Positions 53,437 through 64,000 of a DNA stretch of 64,000 nucleotides are shown piece by piece (positions within the stretch are counted from its first letter, which is position 1; each line of letters starts with the position of its first letter). The position numbers were made by a program, and so were the translations under genes. The notes beneath the pieces were generated by a model, which was not told where the DNA came from, made no database searches, and saw nothing but the letters and a program-made list of their open reading frames with translations. Source of the DNA: Portunus trituberculatus (lineage: Eukaryota > Arthropoda > Malacostraca > Decapoda > Portunidae); assembly GCF_017591435.1 (NCBI RefSeq), contig NC_059296.1, positions 4,760,001-4,824,000 on the forward strand, given 5' to 3'.

Positions 53437-54473
53437 AGGCTCAACCACTACATGCTTATACTTATTTGACCTGCAGAGGGGGAGGTGGAGGCAGCAGCAG
53501 CGGCGGCAGTATTATGACAATTTATCATCGTTTACCGTCTCCATTAGAATGTAACCATTATAGCTCCGTGATAGGCATCTAGCACGCGGGCCACGACCAT
53601 TATATAGTGAATCATTACGCCAAGTCACCCGTGAGGAGCCGTCCAGTAAGCCATCTGATACAGGCACTGCTCATGACTCCCGCTGCACCACTATCGCCGC
53701 CACCACCACCACCACCACCATCATCCCACGCCCGCAGTGTGCACAATGAAGCTTCCTTTTTCCAATCTTACCTTGTGACGCAAATTGATTCTTATATCTG
53801 TCCCCGGTGCAGTTAGCGGTGATAATTTTTCATTAAGTACGTTGCCCAGGCTGTGTGCTGCGCCCTCCCGAGGTCCGATTGCTGCATCTGAATCTTATCT
53901 GCTCATCGGCTGATACATCTGGGCGTGATGGGGGCAGCAGCCGCATCGAAAATTGGCATTCGTCTCCTGGTGGGTTCTCGTGGCGAGCATGTGTGTATCT
54001 TGCAGGCGACATGCGAGGCTATCTTGGCGAGCAGAGTCTTTTTTTGCCGCTGATTACCGTCTCACATAAATAAACGCGGATAAAGACGCATTAAAACACA
54101 TCCAGCGGAGTAACGCGGGGACGGGGCGTGGCATTTTCGCCTTGATAACAGCCACACATCTGCATTAGTGGTGGATTAGCCAGCCACTGTCATCACCGCC
54201 CACGCCTTCCACCATACGAGTACATCATTTTACTTCTCCATGCCTACCCTCTCTTGTTTACTTCATACGCTGCCTGTCTTTACCACGTTCATATGACGTT
54301 AGAGGAATTTTACTCTTTATTCTATTATTGTTAGTCTTCCGTTCTCTTTAAGTCCCCGCCGCTGCTACTCACCAATGTGCTTCCTTCTCTCTTTCTCCAT
54401 TAACTTGTGTACTTGTCCATAGGTTTTTGTTCACCTATGTTTTCAAATTTTTTTTTCTCTAGTCACTGCAACC

Positions 54474-54813
<340 letters not shown>

Positions 54814-55152
54814 GAAAACACGGCATGGCGACATTGATACGCGAGCAAACAGGTTGTGATACCATCGCCGCAGGAAACTCTGCCAGCCAATCACGGCCGT
54901 TTGTGTTTGTGCTAAGAGTGAGCGATGTGTCCCCTTCTTGACGGGTCGGGGCAGCTAGCAAGCCTCCGACAGTCGCCCGCCCACCCGCCCTTCACCGCGC
55001 CCATCCTCGTCCTTGCCAGTCAGTCCTCTCGTTCCTCCACTCCAGTCACTTCGTGTTTTTGCTATCATGCTGGCTACTCTGATTTATAGCATTGGTTTAT
55101 GTGTTTACCTTCACTACACTGATTGTCAGGGTCACGCCTCTGTGTCCCTCCT

Positions 55153-55320
<168 letters not shown>

Positions 55321-55821
55321 ATTTTTCTACCCAAGGTCTGTCTGTACCTACGATGCAAAGTCTCGTGTTTATTATTTTTTTGCGAGATTTATTGTGTTTG
55401 TTGAAGCATCATCGCCGTGTTTTCGTGGAGGAGGAGTGATGAGTGTCGTGGGTGGAGGAGTAACCACGACGCCCTTACTGAGGCTGCAGGGAAAGGAAGG
55501 ACCTGTACTCACCTTGTGTCAGAGAACAGGAGTCTTCTATTGACACACTCTTGCATGGCTTTGAGTGCACCCTTTCATCTACTCCAACGTGATCTACGGG
55601 GAATGGAGGACTGTGGCTTTAATGGCAGTGACGATGGCAGTTAACTTTCTCCTAATGGTGGTATATGTGTACGTTGTTTACGGTGTGACTTTTTCTCAGT
55701 GGTCTTAGTGGTTTAGAGTCGTTTGTCTGGGTGAGGGTGCAGTGTATATGGTGCGACGGTGGTTGTCTTGCGGTGATTTCTGGTTACAATGAATGTGTTG
55801 TGTTGCGTCAGTCTCCTATTC

Positions 55822-56034
55822 TTAAACCCTTCACTACTGCGAGGTATTTTTATCATGAATTTTGGGTTATGGTTAGACGGTTTTATTGACATTAGGAAGG
55901 GTCTATGGAGGTCAGAAGATTAGTGACCAGTCTTCACTATTTCAATCCTTGACATAAGTTTCTGAAGCTGTATAAAATCACCAAATAGTAAGTAGAATGA
56001 ACATGAAAACGCCTCACGGTACTGAAAGGGTTAA
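55822..56034 (+). mobile_element. TTAA-flanked MITE, copy 1
   Basis: A 213-bp segment bounded by TTAA on both sides. Imperfect terminal inverted repeats of about 20-25 bp read ACCCTTCACTACTGCGAGG at the left and CCCTTTCAGTACCGTGAGG from the right. It has no open frame. The internal sequence includes TTATTGACATTAGGAAG and AAGCTGTATAAAATCACC, both found again in reverse orientation at 56.2-56.4 kb. The TTAA target suggests mobilisation by a piggyBac-type transposase, but this is inferred from the target alone. Confidence 0.75.
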
Positions 56035-56605
56035 ATGCTTTCTTTTCTTCTCTTATCAATTGTACTCGAAGGTGACAGAGATGATAAGTCGTGTTCTTAT
56101 GAGCGTTTTTATATATTTATTATTTATTCATTTATTTATTTTCTTTTAGTATATATAATGCAAGGTCTGTTTATTGAAAGAAATCTGAAGAAGCTTTTCA
56201 GAACTCCAAACAACTACCACTTCAGTACCAAGACATATTTTCATATTTATTCTGCTTACTATTTGGTGATTTTATACAGCTTCACGTAATTAAATAGGCA
56301 TTAAAATAGTGACGTCTATAACTATTAATCTTCTCACATCCACAGACACTTCCTAATGTCAATAATGTCATCTAATCATACCCAAATTCAAGGTAAATAT
56401 GCGTCCCAGTACCGAAAGGGGGTAAATGCTTGTTTCTTCCACCAGTTTTACCTTCTGAAGTCACTGAGATGATTGGTTGTGTTCTTATGAATGTTCTCAA
56501 TTAATAATAATCCTTGTTAAGCTATCACAGGAATCATGTAAACACCCTTGAGAACTCCAAACTCCTTCCATTAGAGACTGTTCAGTGTAAGAGACGGAAC
56601 GATTA
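56035..56605 (+). repeat. Direct repeat flanking the MITE copies (56035-56216 and 56425-56605)
   Basis: After each MITE copy comes a related ~180-bp segment: ATGCTT(T/G), then GA(A/G)GT(G/C)AC(A/T)GAGATGAT, GTGTTCTTATGA, and, near its end, AGAACTCCAAAC. The locus is thus MITE(+) - B1 - MITE(-) - B2. Confidence 0.7.
56217..56424 (-). mobile_element. TTAA-type MITE, copy 2 (inverted)
   Basis: The reverse complement matches copy 1 along its whole length, including AAGCTGTATAAAATCACC and the AATAGTAAG(C/T)AGAAT block and both termini (CAGTACC near each end). Terminal TTAA words are degraded (GTAA at the right end). It is more diverged at the ends than in the middle. Confidence 0.78.
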
Positions 56606-56645
56606 ACTATTAAGAATGAAGTGTTGAGTCTTATGCAGTATCAAT

Positions 56646-56936
56646 AATAACAACGACAACAACGCCAACAAAAACATCAATAACAACAAAAACAACAACA
56701 ACAACAATAACAACAACAACAAACAAGAACAAAAACAGCAGCAGCAAAAAAAACAACAAAAAACATTAACATCAGCAAAAAAATTAATAACAACAACAAC
56801 AAAAACAAAAAACAACAGCAGCAGTAAAAAAAAAACAACAACAAAAACATCAGCATCATCAACAAAAACAATAACAATAACAACAACGGCAACAACAACA
56901 ACAACAACAACAACAACATCATCAACAAGAACAATG
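56646..56936. repeat. (CAA)n/(AAC)n imperfect triplet array, ~290 bp
   Basis: AAC triplets with CAG, ATC and A-run interruptions throughout. Minus-strand Leu/Val/Phe frames are repeat translations. Confidence 0.95.
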
Positions 56937-57163
56937 ATAATGCTTGCGTTGGGCGTATTGGCTTAAAACATTGTAGCTCTCTTTTCTCTGACTTCTCTAC
57001 AGTTATAGATATGAAGGTGTTGATCTCCCATGGACGTCTGAAGTTTCCATGCTCATCTTTCATCCTTTTTGTCTCCTTCCCTTTATTCCTCTCTCCTTAT
57101 CCTTTCCATTACTGCCATCCCTTATTCTTGCTTGCCTCACTCTCCTTTCGTCCGATCTCCTTC

Positions 57164-58800
<1,637 letters not shown>

Positions 58801-58864
58801 GTTTTTTTTTTGTTTGTTTTGTTTTGTTTTGTTTTGTTTTGTTTTGTGTATTTTTTTTTTTTTA
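58801..58864. repeat. T-run and (GTTTT)n pentanucleotide array
   Basis: About six GTTTT units between two T-runs. Confidence 0.95.
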
Positions 58865-58953
58865 CGTATTTGGAGTGAAGCCAAAGATGCTCCCAATAAA
58901 GAAAGGAAGAGCTGCTTAAGAAAAAAAAAGAAAAGATTAGAGGGTTCATTTTG

Positions 58954-58955
<2 letters not shown>

Positions 58956-59030
<75 letters not shown>

Positions 59031-59064
59031 CATTGAGAGTGCTACTACTACTACTACTACTACA

Positions 59065-59138
<74 letters not shown>

Positions 59139-59195
59139 CACCACCACCACCACCACCACCACCACCACCACCACCACCACCACCACCACCACCAC

Positions 59196-59242
<47 letters not shown>
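58956..59242. repeat. (TAC)n with interruption, (CAC)n and (TAC)n, ~287 bp
   Basis: TAC triplets to about 59030, a short unique break (CATTGAGAGTGC), TAC again to about 59128, about 22 CAC triplets, then about 16 TAC triplets to 59242. Confidence 0.97.
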
Positions 59243-59243
<1 letters not shown>

Positions 59244-59333
59244 GCATCTTCGTCAATCACTAATACTACTCTGTTGCTGTTACTCGTGATCTGATCCGCT
59301 CACGGAGCATTTCACATTACTTTTAGCATTATT

Positions 59334-59618
59334 TCACCCTGCCCGCCGTGCCTGCCGGCGTGGAGGAGCACTTGTAGGTATGCAGCTCGGGCACTCAAGT
59401 GACAGTGCGAACCTGCTCGACGTTGGGAGATTGATCACCGGCATTGATGGATGTCGTGATGCCGCGCGGACACCACCGTATTGTTTGTGGCAGAGCCGGC
59501 AGTGGCGTGCGCTCTGAATGTTGATGCCACTCCCAGCACTAAGAACCAGGACGCAGACGACTACAGCCACGGTAATAGTTACTAGGACGTGTAGAAGAAC
59601 ATAGGAACATAGCGTCAT
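59334..59618 (-). CDS. Candidate exon with hydrophobic N-terminus, unknown protein
   Basis: A 94-codon frame starts with a strong signal-peptide or membrane-anchor-like segment (SYVLLHVLVTITVAVVVCVL, residues 5-24). A Cys-containing part (ARHCRLCHKQYGG) and a Pro/Arg-rich end follow. The frame is not derived from simple repeat. It ends at TGA inside a GGGCAGG|GTGAAA sequence that is a weak donor. No family is recognised; it could be a chance frame. Confidence 0.18.
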   Translation of the reverse strand: MTLCSYVLLHVLVTITVAVVVCVLVLSAGSGINIQSARHCRLCHKQYGGVRAASRHPSMPVINLPTSSRFALSLECPSCIPTSAPPRRQARRAG

Positions 59619-61769
59619 TACTCATTTTGACCTGTATATTTATTTTTTTTCTTGAGGTCGTGTGTTCTGTGCCTCCTCCTTCACACTTCACGTAGCTTAC
59701 ATCATTTGCTATGTGGAGGTGGGAATTACAGCAGTCACGCATTCATGGCTTGCGTAATGTGGACAGACTGGTTGGTGGGTGGATGGGTGCCTGCTGGTGG
59801 CGGCGGTGGTGGTGGTGACCGGTGGCTGGCCGCTGTGGTGCCGCGTTCTTTGTATTCATGCGTCGCTCTCCCCTAATGGCTTATCATCCGTCTGACGGTA
59901 TTGATTATTTATAAAGTTGTGCTGTTTATCCCAGTATTTCCGAGACAATAAATTTGACAAATGACAGTCGTTGCGGGAGGAAGCCGCATAAGGGCGACTC
60001 GCTGCCTGGGGAAGGGAGGCGAGGGTTGGCGCTGTCTTCACCAAGGAGACTGTGTGACCCGCATAAACCAAAGGGCGGCTTGACAGTCCTCTTCACCATA
60101 TAGACACCCACCTCTCTGGATGTGAGGGGCGTTTTCTATTTCTTTCGGTACCTGTGACTGTTTTTTGGTGATGCATTATTATTCATATTTTTATTGCATG
60201 CGTTTGTTTACTTTCACCTTTCGGCAACAACAAAGTGATGTGTCGGGTTACCATTTCTTGTCCGTCTCACAGCATCTCACCACTCACTAATCCCGGCACT
60301 AGATTCCCCTTTCTCTTACCTCCTCCGCAGCTCTTCTATACCTCCTACTGACTGACCTTCTATCTCTTTCTCAGCAGCTTCTTTTTCCTCCACGCCCTCC
60401 TTTCTGCCCGTTAAGTTCCGCTGTGTGGCTGTTTAACGCCCTTCATAGCCTGGCAAACTTCACCAGTAAATAACCTCCAGTTACTCCTGATCTCATACAC
60501 ACTTCGGCTCTCTCGGCTTATTTTTGCATAATAATCACCTAAATGATTTGCCTGGTTACAACACCGCCATCTTAACTTACTGAGGATCCCAAGAGATGGA
60601 CTTGTTATATTTAGTGTTTTGTGGCCATTTTTTTGTTGGAGATATCTGATACACAGTGAAGAATTGCGACAGATTCATAATGCCTAAAATGTCTCATTCA
60701 GAGGTAGCTGTCCTCCTACCCCCAGAAGAATGACAATAAAATTTTGTTGGGCAGAACCATCTTGGTGTGAGATAAAGGCGTCGAATCCTTTCCAAGGGGG
60801 GTACAATCTCTTTATCTATCCCTCTCTAGCTTCTATGGGGAATAACTTTGGCTTATCGTTGACCTCTCAGGAAAAGGTCTCCTCTTCTGGCTGAACTACG
60901 ACAGTGAGTCGTAACCATAAAGTGTATTTGCTGTCACACTCATGGAGAAAAGTCATTGGGAGTGAAAAAGAGGTTCTCTGGGAACGTGAAGATAATAGCA
61001 TTGTAGATTTATGTGTTGCGCCGTGTCTGGGTCGTGTTAGCCATGGCGTGGTATATTTGTATGTAAATCTCCCTGGTGCAGCGGAGGGCGGAGACTGCCG
61101 TGTTTTTTAGCCCGGGGAGTGTGTGTGTTGGAGGTTATTTTTCCCGTGTCTCTCTTTGGCAATGTTTGAAGGAAAGTTTGAGGGGACACCGTGTTTGTTT
61201 TCCCTCACCTGACAGCCCTTGAGACGCAGTGGGAGTCTGGGAGAGAAAACACCAGCTGGCACCATATGGCACAGCGAAAAAATAACAGATGAAAAAAATG
61301 AGGCCTGTAAACACGTCAGCCCAGACATAAGGAGCAGACTGACGCAGAAGAGGGACAGTGGTCTGGCCGTGCTCGCCTACTGCCATAAAGTTTAGTAGTC
61401 GTCAGTTTGATGCATAATATTGCCTTGAGTGAGCGTCGCGGCAACACCTCAAACATTAAGGAAGGTGTTTTTAGCAGTAGCTTCTCATGATTCTAATTGT
61501 GAATAATACAAAATCTAGTATCCAGTTTTAGGGTTTGGCGTGGCGAGAAGCTCTTCATGAGGGAGGAGAGAAGGAAGACGCAGCTCGTTGTCTTAGCGCC
61601 CTGCCGGCCACTCCTCTGACCCTGCAAAGTGTCGTGTGTCAACTTACTCCGGACAGCAATTACTTACTTGTCTGCACTTCATTTATTTTCTTTCACACAA
61701 CGTTGGATCACCATACGACTAGTCAAGGGACAGACATAGGCACGCATCAGTCTGCACAGGAAGGCCTCT

Positions 61770-61770
<1 letters not shown>
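59619..61770. other. Non-coding interval, no gene recognised
   Basis: Unique sequence of mixed composition with short overlapping frames on both strands and no motif I recognise. Confidence 0.45.

Positions 61771-61840
<70 letters not shown>
61771..61840. repeat. (GT)n microsatellite, ~70 bp
   Basis: Pure GT run followed 12 bp later by a short CACACACACACA, so the flank can pair with the array. Confidence 0.97.
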
Positions 61841-61841
<1 letters not shown>

Positions 61842-62723
61842 TTGAGTTTATTCACACACACACACTACTTTATTTAATCTATTCTTTATATATATTTCTA
61901 TGATGTAGCAACCCTCTGAACTAAAGCTTACTACCCATTTTTAGTATCATGTCCGTATATTGAAGAAATCTGCTGTAATGCATTGCGTGAGATGCCGCTT
62001 ATCTCTGTGTAAGGGTCATCATGAAGGCTTATCTGCTCAATAAAGAGTATATTTTTATGACTGTTATTCAATACTTTCGTTTTCTGTATTCATAAAAAAA
62101 ATACCTTTTTGATTTGAATTTATCTTTAATTGATCTTCCAGAGGCCAATGGGTGCCGCCGAGATTCAGCAGTTCAATCGTCACTGATGCCTCGTGGTGCT
62201 CTGGTTGTCTAGGTGAGTGTTATCCTTTGCACCAGTACGTAGGGGCTTGCTGTGGGTCAGTCCGTACTTTTCTGCTTAGTAAACAAAGATGAATGCAGAT
62301 TAGAAATATTTTGTCCTGTGCATAGTTTCATTTGCCGAAGACGTGACTTTTAGAGCCATGAGAGAAGGCAGCTGTGAACTAGTTTTGTAATTTTCCGTAA
62401 TGTCTTTGTGTTCATATTGAACAGAATTATAAGAAAAAGAATATTAGTTTTGTTTAGTTGATAGATCAGAAGTCGTTATCCTGCATCATTATGAACATGC
62501 CGAACACACGGGCGTCCGGTCGCTGCATCAGGAGGCGCAGTGGGGAAGTAATGGAGGGCAGTGTGTTTCCTTCAAGCGATGCGGGAGCAATTTGCGCGCC
62601 ACAGCGTCCCGGCGGCGGTGGTCAAGTTGTCCTGGGCAGTGGACGGGTGCGGAGAGAGGCTGGACCCGCTGGGGTGTAAGGAAACTGGTTCTGATATCTT
62701 TAACTAACCGTTGTCTGGTGCTG

Positions 62724-64000
<1,277 letters not shown>

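Overview
The window is eukaryotic, most likely from a decapod crustacean (probably a brachyuran crab). The evidence is a very high density of long dinucleotide and trinucleotide microsatellites (about 8 kb of 64 kb when the spans below are added by eye), an arthropod-type TTAGG repeat array, and transposable elements of types common in arthropods. There is no bacterial-style gene layout, no rRNA, no CRISPR array and no stand-alone tRNA gene. Almost every open frame longer than 60 codons is a translation of simple repeats (Ser-Leu, His-Thr, Cys-Val, Arg-Glu, poly-Phe/Leu, poly-Pro) and is not a gene.

Region by region: (i) 1-1039, minus strand, holds the uninterrupted N-terminal 346 codons of a non-LTR retrotransposon endonuclease protein that runs off the left edge. 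(ii) 1.06-34 kb is non-coding sequence full of microsatellites and local tandem duplications with periods of about 70-160 bp. It contains two copies of one tRNA-derived SINE, at 15.3 kb (+) and 26.9 kb (-); the second sits inside a minisatellite. A mosaic triplet-repeat tract of almost 800 bp lies at 16.4-17.1 kb. (iii) 34,374-35,755 is a 1.38-kb DNA transposon with 114-bp terminal inverted repeats. It carries the zinc-ribbon N-terminal exon of a Merlin/ISXO2-like transposase. Its intron consists almost entirely of (CCTAA)n/(CCCAA)n telomere-type repeats, bounded by a consensus splice donor and acceptor. The catalytic domain is missing, so the element is a non-autonomous deletion derivative. 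(iv) 35.8-64 kb is again mostly non-coding, with a pair of inverted copies of a ~210-bp TTAA-flanked MITE at 55.8-56.4 kb and nested TAC/CAC triplet arrays.

Three weak candidate host exons are noted: 4,593-4,862 (-), 37,729-37,874 (+) and 59,334-59,618 (-). None belongs to a family I recognise. The most noteworthy object is the transposon whose intron is a telomeric-repeat array. If confirmed as a family, it would be a way for interstitial telomeric sequence to spread by transposition.
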